Shown here piece by piece: positions 52,450 through 61,900 of a stretch of DNA of 64,000 nt (positions within the stretch are counted from its first letter, which is position 1; every line of letters starts with the position of its first letter). Origin of the DNA: Emticicia aquatilis (GTDB lineage Bacteria > Bacteroidota > Bacteroidia > Cytophagales > Spirosomataceae); contig NZ_BMKK01000002.1 in NCBI RefSeq assembly GCF_014644295.1, positions 707,866-771,865 of the forward strand. The letters run 5' to 3'. Under the pieces are notes generated by a model. The model was given only the letters and a program-made list of their open reading frames with translations. It made no database searches and was not told where the DNA came from. Position numbers and translations under genes: made by a program.

Positions 52450-53736
52450 CTACATTTTCTTGATATAATAAAATTCTTTTCCTTGTTCGAGCACCGTTAG
52501 AGGGTCTTTGTTTTGGTTTCTGTCAGCTTTGGGATGTGGCTGAATTACTCCACCTTTTACCATAAAACCATATTTTGCGATAGTCGATTTGCCAGTTTTT
52601 GGATTTTTGACATTGATTTCCATGATATAATTCCCGTCTTTTAAATCAGCTCTGGTAAACATCTCTTTGTCATTACTCCCAGCCTTGAAAGTCAAAAACT
52701 GGCAACGTGTCCATTTTCCATTAGAGGGTGTAAAATCACCCGAATTAATAGTTTGACCGTATGTTGCTACCAATGAGCCGTTACGAGTAATTTTGACAAG
52801 TCCTTTCATCGGAACTGTGTCATCCCAATTGCTTGCACTTTTAATATCAAGATTCCGTTCGGTCAAATAAACACTTGGTAGCACTTCTCCACTACGCTCA
52901 TCAAATTGGATTCTTGCCCAGTCTTCCCAGGGACCCTTCAAAAAATATAAATCTTTTACGGGTGCATAAGAATCGGGATTTGTCTTTTTTTCAACTTGAA
53001 AAGGAAATGTATAAAAATGTGATTTCCCGACAAAAAAGCGAATCTCGTAGCTTCCTTCTTTCACATTTGAATAAAAAGGGAAGAAATCGCCACCGTATTC
53101 TTCAACCAAAATCAACTTTTTAAATGGCGGAATATAATCTTCGGCTTTAAAAAACTGCTGTCCTTTTAATTCGCCAGTGGCTGCATCAACAATATCGGCT
53201 CTGATGGGCGGTTTCATGTTTTCATATCCTTTGCTCGTAGAAAGCGACGGACGATAATTTATATCTTTACCATCTTTGGTTTTAGATGGTAGAAACGATA
53301 CATGAAGTGACATTAGTCGAATCTCGCCTTTTGTGATGTCGAATCTAAAACGTTCATTATCCAGTAAATCAAACCAAGCAATAGCAGGTGGAAAATTTGC
53401 TGTCGAAAAGTCAGGCTCAAAATTGGCATAAATACGTTCTTCGTAAGCTTTTCGTTCAAATTCTGGACTTGTCAACTTGGTTTTTCGGTCAAGTTCTCCA
53501 GATTTTGCTTTGGCATCATCTTTCTGTTTATAATGTGCATCAAAACTCTCATTGCGTTTCTGGTCTTTTTCGGTTGCGTTGGGTGCACCACCACGAGCAT
53601 TTGTTTCTCTTGTGGGAGTAGCTCTTTCGCTGGAGGGTAGCTCTTTTTTTACTTTTTCTTTCAGTTTATCGAACTGAGCGAAAGCTGGTGAAACGACCCA
53701 AAAACAAAGCATTATACTTAGATTTCTTATATTCAT
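52450..53736 (-). CDS. Secreted protein of unknown function (428 aa)
   Basis: 428 residues with a signal peptide (cut near SPAFAQF) followed by a long charged low-complexity linker rich in Lys, Glu and Arg (about 22-95). The body is beta-rich, with blocks FRFDITKGEIRLMSLHVSF, YEIRFFVGKSHFYTFPFQV and NYIMEINVKNPKTGKS. I do not recognise a family. Its start overlaps the end of the LytTR gene by four bases, and the next gene follows after 3 bp, so it is translated within one operon. Confidence 0.75.
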   Translation of the reverse strand: MNIRNLSIMLCFWVVSPAFAQFDKLKEKVKKELPSSERATPTRETNARGGAPNATEKDQKRNESFDAHYKQKDDAKAKSGELDRKTKLTSPEFERKAYEERIYANFEPDFSTANFPPAIAWFDLLDNERFRFDITKGEIRLMSLHVSFLPSKTKDGKDINYRPSLSTSKGYENMKPPIRADIVDAATGELKGQQFFKAEDYIPPFKKLILVEEYGGDFFPFYSNVKEGSYEIRFFVGKSHFYTFPFQVEKKTNPDSYAPVKDLYFLKGPWEDWARIQFDERSGEVLPSVYLTERNLDIKSASNWDDTVPMKGLVKITRNGSLVATYGQTINSGDFTPSNGKWTRCQFLTFKAGSNDKEMFTRADLKDGNYIMEINVKNPKTGKSTIAKYGFMVKGGVIQPHPKADRNQNKDPLTVLEQGKEFYYIKKM

Positions 53737-54068
53737 GATAATATTTTCGATTTTGTATTTGAAAAAATAAAATCCTTTAAATCAAGCCTTCGTCGGCGAG
53801 AAACGTGTAATTCCAAATCATTCTTCATTTTTACAATTGCGTAGTTTTCGTTGGTTTTAGCTATGAATTTGAGATTAACCATGTTGGTTTTGCTAATTCT
53901 GAAAAAGCCATGTTCTGAAAACGACTCATGCAAGCGTTTGAGCGTTTTAGCTAAAATGATTTTGTTTCCATTCTCAAAATGTAGTTCGGTATAATTGGCT
54001 TCTGCCTTCAACAAAACTACCTCGTTGGCAACAATGTATTTTTTATGGTAAATCTTGACGGTATTCAT
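53733..54068 (-). CDS. LytTR-domain DNA-binding protein without receiver domain
   Basis: 111 residues, essentially one LytTR domain: VLLKAEANYTELHFENGNKIILAKTLKRLHESF and FFRISKTNMVNLKFIAK, then a basic region HVSRRRRLDLKDF. LytTR proteins bind direct DNA repeats and usually carry a receiver domain; here only the DNA-binding part exists. Embedded in an operon of exported proteins and overlapping the next gene by four bases, it may autoregulate the operon (inference). Confidence 0.88.
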   Translation of the reverse strand: MNTVKIYHKKYIVANEVVLLKAEANYTELHFENGNKIILAKTLKRLHESFSEHGFFRISKTNMVNLKFIAKTNENYAIVKMKNDLELHVSRRRRLDLKDFIFSNTKSKILS

Positions 54069-54094
54069 AAAAAATTCGGTTTGTGTGATAGATT

Positions 54095-54544
54095 TTATCT
54101 AAACTTGACAGAAAACTCGCCTTCAGTCAGTGTATAAACTTTGGTAGAATTATTAGCTTGTTTCACAGTACACTTAAAAGTGCCTTTGACAACTTCGGCA
54201 GTTTTTTCGGTGATAGTAACTTCACCAGTCGCTCCTGTTCGGTCAGAGCGATGCCCAGTTTCTGTTTCATCGGCATACAATGCAAAGTTGGGATTTTCAG
54301 TAATTTGGTGCGTTCCAACTCCCTTATTTTTAGCCAACTGAATATACATTGAGCTTTTGCTTGAAAAGACTCCGTATATGTTGTATTCGTCATCGTCTTG
54401 TACTGCGTAGGCATTGATTCCAGTCGCTTCTACGAGTTTTCCATCAACTTTTACTCTGAAAAATAGAGCCTCGGCATCGTCTTTTTTTGTACACGAATTA
54501 AGTAAAAAGAATAAACTTAGGATAGATAATAGTTTGATTTTCAT
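54095..54544 (-). CDS. Small lipoprotein of unknown function (149 aa)
   Basis: 149 residues with a lipoprotein signal (MKIKLLSILSLFFLLNSCTKK, lipobox Cys at 18) and a beta-rich body (FFRVKVDGKLVEATG, YNIYGVFSSKSSMYIQLA, GEVTITEKTAEVVKGTFKCTV). The fold resembles small Bacteroidota lipoproteins of the DUF6252 type, where VDG-W-like and GTF-C motifs recur. Only one further cysteine is present. It is 15 bp downstream of the surface protein gene and 26 bp upstream of the LytTR gene, in the same leftward operon. Confidence 0.72.
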   Translation of the reverse strand: MKIKLLSILSLFFLLNSCTKKDDAEALFFRVKVDGKLVEATGINAYAVQDDDEYNIYGVFSSKSSMYIQLAKNKGVGTHQITENPNFALYADETETGHRSDRTGATGEVTITEKTAEVVKGTFKCTVKQANNSTKVYTLTEGEFSVKFR

Positions 54545-54559
54545 GGTTTTATGTATTTT

Positions 54560-55846
54560 TTAGTTATTTAAAGTGTATGAATAACGTATTGCAGCTCCTA
54601 CCAAAGTTAAATTTGTTGATGCTGGCATTGTTACGACAAGTCTGTAAAAAAAGGTGTTATTATCAATAATTTCACTTAGCGGAGAAGTCGTAAAAAATCC
54701 CATATTGGGACTTGCAGGCGTGTTTATAAAATTTCCGCTTCCAGCAAAAACATTGGTGTATGAGCCACCATTACCTGTATGATTCAATTTTTGAAGTGCA
54801 AATGATGTCAACCCTAAACCTGTTGCTGGTGCTACCCCATCGTTATCAATATAATAAATTGTAAAATCGGTAAGTGCAGCACCATTAGGCAACGCTACAT
54901 TCGCATGAAACGAACCGGCAGCAGTAGTCATCGAAATACCTTGCCCACCCATAGTAGATTCGTTTGTAGAAATATGAGATTGAAAAGCAGCAGCTCCTAA
55001 TTTTAATACATCTGTGCGTATTAAGCTCTCCCAAACTGCAGTACCATTTGCATCAGTACTAACTAATACTTTATCAATTCCTGCTCCATTGCCTTGAAAA
55101 CGAATTTTTCCAAGCGTTTGAAGTCCAAGTCCGGAAGCATTTGTATTTTCAAATGAACCTGCTATTGAGTTTGTTCCATTAGCAAATCCTTTAACAGCAG
55201 TGCCAAGGTTTCCACTTATGCTACCAGCAACACCAATGGCATTGGCATTACCAGTAGAAATTCCAAGCACCCCCTGACCTCCATTTGTCGATGTGCCTTC
55301 TACTCCCGAACCAGTAGTAGTAACACCTTCAACTCCATTACCAGAAACCGATTGACCAAAAACACCAACTCCCGACCCATTGTGTCGGCCATGCACTCCA
55401 AATCCATTTCCATTTGTTGCCTGATTTAAGCCATATACTCCATAATTATGGCCAGTAGGAGTTGTACTTACTGTATATCCCCATACCCCCGAAGCTCCTG
55501 CCAAAGCAGAACCAGTAATTCCATTGATACCTGCTGAATTTGCTCCACCTCCCGAATTTGTTATAGTAAATGGTGATGTAGATGATGATATGCTTCCAGA
55601 AAAAGGTAGTGTCAAAGAGCCACCACCTCCTCCTCCTGCCGATACTTCAATCCAACCAGTTCCACTACAAACGTTGGCACGGTTGGTGGTTGTCAAGAAT
55701 ACAATTTTACCGTAATCAGCGGCAGCACAAGCGGGTAAGGCAGAAACACTCGGAATCTGTAAGTTATTAGGATTTATGCTCACCGATTGAGCAATAAGTG
55801 AAAAAGTTGCGAGTGTAAAAACACTCATCAAAATACATTTTTTCAT
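54560..55846 (-). CDS. Secreted fibre-like surface protein (428 aa)
   Basis: 428 residues: signal peptide (cut near SLIAQS), a glycine-rich spacer (SAGGGGGGS), then a fibre-like stretch of about 90-240 built on GVxG, GVYG, GVHG and GVFG strands like those of the S74 protein at 15801, and a C-terminal beta domain (LKLGAAAFQSHISTN to the end) without the S74 chaperone. A C-terminal type IX sorting domain is not seen. It overlaps the 39-aa ORF by ATGA, so translation may be coupled. Confidence 0.78.
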   Translation of the reverse strand: MKKCILMSVFTLATFSLIAQSVSINPNNLQIPSVSALPACAAADYGKIVFLTTTNRANVCSGTGWIEVSAGGGGGGSLTLPFSGSISSSTSPFTITNSGGGANSAGINGITGSALAGASGVWGYTVSTTPTGHNYGVYGLNQATNGNGFGVHGRHNGSGVGVFGQSVSGNGVEGVTTTGSGVEGTSTNGGQGVLGISTGNANAIGVAGSISGNLGTAVKGFANGTNSIAGSFENTNASGLGLQTLGKIRFQGNGAGIDKVLVSTDANGTAVWESLIRTDVLKLGAAAFQSHISTNESTMGGQGISMTTAAGSFHANVALPNGAALTDFTIYYIDNDGVAPATGLGLTSFALQKLNHTGNGGSYTNVFAGSGNFINTPASPNMGFFTTSPLSEIIDNNTFFYRLVVTMPASTNLTLVGAAIRYSYTLNN

Positions 55847-55962
55847 GGTTTTAAGACTTTTTTGTTTGAAATAGGATGACTCAACTGAATTTCAACACCA
55901 AAATCGGTGCATGCACAAACACAAAGGACAAGAATAAATAAATAGGCTAATTTTCGCTTCAT
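55843..55962 (-). CDS. 39-aa lipoprotein-like small protein overlapping the next gene
   Basis: A 39-codon frame begins MKRKLAYLFILVLCVCAC, a lipoprotein-type signal with a cysteine at the expected lipobox end, and continues TDFGVEIQLSHPISNKKV to a stop. Its stop (TGA) overlaps the ATG of the 54560-55846 gene as ATGA. It could be a real small lipoprotein or an upstream ORF that couples translation. It is the first gene of the leftward operon. Confidence 0.5.
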   Translation of the reverse strand: MKRKLAYLFILVLCVCACTDFGVEIQLSHPISNKKVLKP

Positions 55963-56173
55963 TGGGTATCTGTTTGATGAAGCAAAGTTGAAGTGAAAAA
56001 AAAATAAAAAAATTTTACACTTATCAAATGGTAGAGTCTGGCAGTTGGAATGTAGTAATTATTTATCCGTTGGTTTTGCTATATATAATGATATTTTAAA
56101 GCCCAAAATTGAGATTTGGAAATATCAAAAAAAGGTTTCTACTTTCGGAAAAAAGCAGCAATTCAGACCTCAA

Positions 56174-58165
56174 ATGAGCAGATTTTTACTATTTATTTTA
56201 TTGACAATAAGCAGTTTGGCCAAAGCCCAGCAACTCGAAAGCTTGATTGAAAAATGTGAAGATTTTCATTTGTCAGGGCAAGCCGATTCTTTGAAGAAAT
56301 ACTCAAAGATTGCAATAGAAATTGCTAATAAAAACAACGATGCCCAATCAAAAACTCGGTTACACTATTTTGGTGCTACTGCTTTACTCCGCACACAGCC
56401 TGATAGTGCAATCAAACTACTGACTAATCTCAACAAAGAATTTATCAACCGAAACGACACAAAGTTTTTGCCCTATATCAATGCCAGTTTTGGTGCGTAT
56501 AATCGAAAAATGGGAGATTTTAAGGAGGCTTTAAAGTATCATAATCGAGCCATTGAATATACCAAACAGCATTATTTGAATACCGACAATAAAAAATTAA
56601 ATAAAATTGTTGCATTACAGCATAACAGTATCGCTGTAATAAATTTTGAGATGTCAGACTATGAACTTTCTAACCAAAATGCTTTGTATGCTTCCAAACT
56701 GGCAAATCAATATAATTTTCCTCAAATAGAATTGGCCTCAACAATTATCTTGGCCAATATTCAGATGCACTTCAAGCAGTTAGATTTGGCCGAAAAAAGT
56801 TTTCTTGAAGCAAAAAATCTATCTATCCGACTCAACGATAAATACCGTTTGGGGGTTGCTTTGGCCAATTTAGGAATTATTAATTTGCTGCGAGTTGAGG
56901 CATCACAAACTAACTCAAAAGCATACGTAGCTTCAAAAAAGTATTTCTTCGAGGCACTCGAAATGGCAAAAGAACAAAATGATTTTACGGCGATTTCAGC
57001 TCGGTATTCAAATTTAGCGAATGTCGAAAACGTGGTAAAAAATTATCAAAGTGCCAATAATTTCCTGAAGGAAGCACTAAAATATGCCGATTTGTCAAAA
57101 TCAAAGTTGCTCACTATGCAGGTAACCACCTCTTTAGCACGCAATTATTTGGCATTGAACGATACAAAAATGGCCATAGAATTGGCCAATAAAGGTTTGA
57201 AGATGTCGCAGGAAATGAGCAATGAAAAAGAATTGCCAAACCTTTACGGGATTTTACAAGAAGCCTATACCAAAGAAAAAGATTTTGTAAAAGCTCTTGA
57301 ATTTCAGAAAGCACAAATGAGTGCAAAAGATAGCTTGTACATCACTTCAACATCTTCCAAAATCACCGAGCTCCAAACTAAGTACGAAACTGAAAAAAAG
57401 CAAAAAGAAATTGAAGTTTTGACACTCCAAAACCAAGCAAAAGAAGCCGAAATCAAACAAAAAAATTATTTAATTTTGGCCATTACACTCGGAATTTTGA
57501 TGCTTTTGGGTAGTTTTTTCTTTTGGAACCGTCAGCGAAATCTCAAAGAAAAACAACAAGCTGCCGAAATGAAACAAAGGCTTCTGAGAGCTCAACTCAA
57601 TCCACATTTTTTGTTTAATTGCCTCAACTCAATACAAAGACTTTATATAGATGGAAAAACTTCACAAGCCAATGATTTTATTGCTGATTTTGCCCAATTA
57701 ATGCGAGATATTCTCGAAAAAACCAGTCGTACGACCATTCCACTCTACGAAGAAATGGATTTTATCGAAGCCTATCTTTCGCTCGAAAAAAGGCGTTTGG
57801 GCGATAAATTCGATTATGAAATTATCATGACCGATGAAATAAGAAATGGAGATTTTGAAGTGCCTGCATTTATAGTTCAGCCTCTGGCCGAAAATGCACT
57901 TTTACATGGCATTTTACCCAAAAATCATAAAGGTAAAATTGAAATTTCGGTGAGCCAATTAGCCGACGAAAGCCTTTCGATTTCAGTAAAAGACGATGGC
58001 GTAGGGTTTTATCAATCAATGAAAAAAGCAGGAAAACATACCTCAAAAGGTATGGAATTGATAAAAACACGGCTCGGAAAACGTGGCAAAATGCTGATAA
58101 AAGAAATAAAAAATTTGAATCAAGAAATATTAGGGTCAGAAGTTGAAATTGTTTTAAATACGTAA
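56174..58165 (+). CDS. TPR-containing LytS-type sensor histidine kinase
   Basis: 663 residues from the ATG at 56174, where a signal peptide begins (MSRFLLFILLTISSLAKAQ); the longer frame from 56045 would bury it. A periplasmic sensor region of about seven TPR units (about 20-410) is followed by a coiled coil, one membrane helix (YLILAITLGILMLLGSFFFW), and the cytoplasmic His_kinase domain with AQLNPHFLFNCLNSIQ (phospho-His) and an HATPase (AENALLHGILPKNHKGKIEISV, then KGMELIKTRLGKRG). Stop and the next start are contiguous (TAA then ATG), so it is co-expressed with the response regulator. Confidence 0.92.
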   Translation: MSRFLLFILLTISSLAKAQQLESLIEKCEDFHLSGQADSLKKYSKIAIEIANKNNDAQSKTRLHYFGATALLRTQPDSAIKLLTNLNKEFINRNDTKFLPYINASFGAYNRKMGDFKEALKYHNRAIEYTKQHYLNTDNKKLNKIVALQHNSIAVINFEMSDYELSNQNALYASKLANQYNFPQIELASTIILANIQMHFKQLDLAEKSFLEAKNLSIRLNDKYRLGVALANLGIINLLRVEASQTNSKAYVASKKYFFEALEMAKEQNDFTAISARYSNLANVENVVKNYQSANNFLKEALKYADLSKSKLLTMQVTTSLARNYLALNDTKMAIELANKGLKMSQEMSNEKELPNLYGILQEAYTKEKDFVKALEFQKAQMSAKDSLYITSTSSKITELQTKYETEKKQKEIEVLTLQNQAKEAEIKQKNYLILAITLGILMLLGSFFFWNRQRNLKEKQQAAEMKQRLLRAQLNPHFLFNCLNSIQRLYIDGKTSQANDFIADFAQLMRDILEKTSRTTIPLYEEMDFIEAYLSLEKRRLGDKFDYEIIMTDEIRNGDFEVPAFIVQPLAENALLHGILPKNHKGKIEISVSQLADESLSISVKDDGVGFYQSMKKAGKHTSKGMELIKTRLGKRGKMLIKEIKNLNQEILGSEVEIVLNT

Positions 58166-58912
58166 ATGCTAAAGGTAATCATCATAGACGACGAAGAAGA
58201 TGCAAGGTATCTGCTTCGTAAGGCATTGGAAGAAAATTTTAAAGAAACCATCCAAATCGTTGGCGAAACTGATGGTTATAAAAAAGGTGTGGCTTTACTC
58301 GAAAGTGTTCCTTGTGATGTTGCTTTTCTTGATATAAAAATGCCCGATGGAACTGGTTTTGATATTCTAACTGCCATCGAAAACAAAAACTTTTCGGTAG
58401 TTTTTATTACTGCTTTTGATAGATTTGCCATTAAAGCCTTTGAGTTTTCGGCAGTTGGATACTTGGTTAAACCCTTCAAAATCAGCGACTTAACAAAAAC
58501 TATCGACCGAATTTTAGAACAGCGTGAAAAGACTGTAAAAGATTCATCGACAACATTTAAGATTCTACTCGAAAGTTACTCCGAACAAAAAATTCGTAAA
58601 ATTGTAGTGCCTAATACGGATGGATTTACGGTGGTGATGTTAGAAGAAATATTATATATCAACTCAGTCAGAAACTACTCAGAATTCCATTTGGTCAATA
58701 ATACAAGAGTGCTTACAAGCAAACCATTAATCAATTACGACACACTTCTATCCGAACAAGGATTTTTCAGAATTCACCACTCATATCTCATTAATTTGAG
58801 CCATTTAAAAGCTTTCGTTCGCTCTGAAGGTGGGGCTGTAAAGATGATTAATGGAGATTTATTACCTGTTTCACGCCAGAAAAAAAGCGAGTTGATGGAT
58901 AAGTTTTTATAA
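58166..58912 (+). CDS. LytTR-type response regulator
   Basis: 248 residues: CheY-like receiver domain (about 1-120, IIDDEEDARYLLRKAL with the acidic pair, VAFLDIKMPDGTGFD with the phospho-Asp, FITAFDRFAIKAF and YLVKPFKI) and LytTR DNA-binding domain (about 145-248, VMLEEILYINSVRNYSEFHL and FFRIHHSYLINLSHLKAF). Directly follows the histidine kinase with no spacer and precedes the FG-GAP lipoprotein by 52 bp. The likely targets are this locus and the divergent operon, but no binding repeat was identified. Confidence 0.94.
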   Translation: MLKVIIIDDEEDARYLLRKALEENFKETIQIVGETDGYKKGVALLESVPCDVAFLDIKMPDGTGFDILTAIENKNFSVVFITAFDRFAIKAFEFSAVGYLVKPFKISDLTKTIDRILEQREKTVKDSSTTFKILLESYSEQKIRKIVVPNTDGFTVVMLEEILYINSVRNYSEFHLVNNTRVLTSKPLINYDTLLSEQGFFRIHHSYLINLSHLKAFVRSEGGAVKMINGDLLPVSRQKKSELMDKFL

Positions 58913-58964
58913 GACTTCCTTTCGCTAAAAAAATATCATATAACATATCGAAAACCATTAGATT

Positions 58965-61900
58965 ATGCGTAAGTTTCATCTACTTTCGATTAGCATTTTA
59001 TTGCTTATAATTTCATGTAAAAAAACAATTTCGGGCGAAAAACCGATGTTTGAACTTGTTTCAAGTCAAGAGTCGGGGCTTTATTTCGTTAATGAACTCA
59101 ACGAAAATGAGCAACTAAATATTCTTACTTACGAATACCTCTATAATGGTTCTGGTGTAGCAATTGGCGACATCAATAATGATGGGCTTCCTGATGTTTT
59201 TATGGGAGGAAATCTTTTTGGAGGCAGACTTTATCTCAACAAAGGCAATCTTAAATTTGAACAAATTTCAGAAAAAGCCAATGTTTTTTATCGTGGATTT
59301 TCGACTGGTGTAAGCATGGTCGATATCAATGAAGACGGCTGGCTGGATATTTATATTTGTCGCTCTCTTGATAACAATATTGAGAATCGTGCAAACCTGC
59401 TGTTAATCAATAATCATGACAATACATTTACTGACCAAGCCGGTAAATTCGGTTTAGCAGATACTGGGTACTCAACGCAATCGAACTTTTTTGACTATGA
59501 TAATGACGGTGACCTTGATATGTTTTTGGTTAATAATCGTACTGATTTTAAAAATGCACTCACGCTTAATACTTTTGGTGTGAATGGTTCTAAGCAACTA
59601 AGACCCAACACATATTCGGCCGAAAATGCTTGTAAACTATACCGAAATAATGGAAATCAAACTTTTACAGATGTTTCAAAATCAGCTGGAATTATGAACA
59701 CAACCTTTGGTTTGAGTGCATCTGTGGCCGATTTGAATAATGATGGTTGGCTGGATATTTTTGTTGCCAACGACTACGCAGATAAGGATTTGCTCTATAT
59801 AAACAATCAAAATGGCACTTTTACAGATAAAATTGACAGCTTTTTTGAGCATATTTCAAAAAATTCAATGGGGTCTGATTTTGCAGATTTTAATAATGAT
59901 GGTCTAATTGATTTGATGAGTTTAGATATGGTTGCCGAAGATAATTATCGACAAAAACAACTCAAAGGCAATAGTCCTTACGATAAATATATGCTTGCAG
60001 CATCGGTTGGTTTGCATCATCAAGTGGTCAGAAATACCCTCCAACTTAATAATGGAGACAGCAGCTTTAGCGAAATTGCTCAATTGGCTGGTGTCTCACA
60101 CACTGATTGGAGCTGGTCTCCCCTCTTTGCAGATTTTGACAACGACGGTTGGAAAGACCTCTACATTACGAATGGTTATGCTCGTGATGTTTCAGATTTT
60201 GACTTCACAAAATATGATTCTGACGAAGCTGTTCGCAAAGCGAATGGAAAACCCAAATTCATGGATTTATTGAATTTGATGCAAAAAACGCCTATTTCAA
60301 ATTATATCTTCAGAAACAATCAAGATTTAACTTTTAGTAACGAAACTCAAAATTGGGGTATCAATCTGCCTTCATTTTCTAATGGAGCGGCTTATGCCGA
60401 TTTAGACCTTGACGGTGATTTAGATTTAGTTGTCAATAATTTTAATTCTGTTTCTTTTTTGCTCAAAAACAACAGTCGTGAACTTAGCAAAAATAATTTC
60501 CTGACGATTGAATTAGTTGGTCAGAAAGGGAATCCAAATGGTTTTGGAACAAAAGTTTGGATAAAAACCGATGACACTGAGCAGTTTTTTGAGCAAACTA
60601 CTTTTCGGGGTTTTATGTCATCGAGTGAAAATAAAATCCATGTTGGTTTAGGTAAAAATGATAATATTAAAGAATCAAAAATAGAATGGCCTAATGGTAA
60701 AATACAAATCTTGAAGAATATTAAAGCAAATCAAACCCTAAAAATCAACATTCAAGACGCTCTTGAAAATAAAAAATTGCCATCAGATACTAAAGAAAAA
60801 CTTTTTACACCATCTGATTTTGATTTTACCTATCAAGAAAACGACTTTGTGGATTTCAAAAGAGAACCACTTCTTGAGCATCGTTTTTCAAATAAAGGTC
60901 CTTATGTTTCCGAAGGTGATTTGAATAATGATGGTTTGATTGACTATTTCGTTGGTGGTGCATCAGGGCAACCAGCCAATATTTTTATACAAAATTCAGA
61001 TAATTCATACAGTAAAAGAATCCAACCTTGCTTCGTTGAAGATAAACTTTATGAAGATGCTGGTTCAGCATTACTTGATATTGACAATGATAAAGATTTA
61101 GATATTTTAGTGTCAAGTGGAGGATACGAATTTGAAGAAAATTCAGATTTTTACTCGCTTCGTTTATATAAGAATGATGGAAAAGGTAATTTTATTAAAT
61201 CACCAAATTTTTCAACTATCAAAACTAATGCAAGCATTTTGAAAACAGTTGATATTGATAACGATAGAGATTTAGACATTTTTGTGGGAGGAAATACATT
61301 TCCCAATAAGTACCCTTACTCGTCAAACTCTTATTTATTAATCAATGAAAAAGGAATTTTCAGAAACGCTTCAAATCTGCTTCCTAACAATGGTAATTTA
61401 GGAATTATCAATGATGCTGAATGGATTGATATTGACAAAGATAAAATTCATGAATTGGTCTTAGTCGGTGAATGGATGCCCATAACAATTCTAAAGCAAA
61501 AAGCAGGGAAATATATGATTGATGAAAACTTGAATCGTTCGCTAAAAAATACCAGTGGATGGTGGAATTGCATTGAGTTTTCGGACATCGACCAAGACGG
61601 TGACCTTGATTTTGTGGCAGGAAACCGAGGAGAAAATTCGTTTTTCGAGGCCCAAGAAGACCAAAAAGCCGTAGTTTACGCTGCTGATTTTGATACAAAT
61701 GGCTCGATAGATGCCATACCTTGCTACTTTTATCCTGATGGCAAAACTTATCCAAAACATATTTTAGATGAATTAACAAACCAAATTCCTTCTATAAAAA
61801 GAACAATTAAACGCTATCATGACTATTCAAATGCTACAATAAATGACATTTTTGATATAAATTTATTGGAAAAATCCTTAAAAAAAGAAGTTCTAACATT

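Noticed and set aside
56045..56173. Longer N-terminus of the TPR histidine kinase
   Set aside because: It would place 43 polar residues before a clear signal peptide. The ATG at 56174 fits an exported sensor domain.
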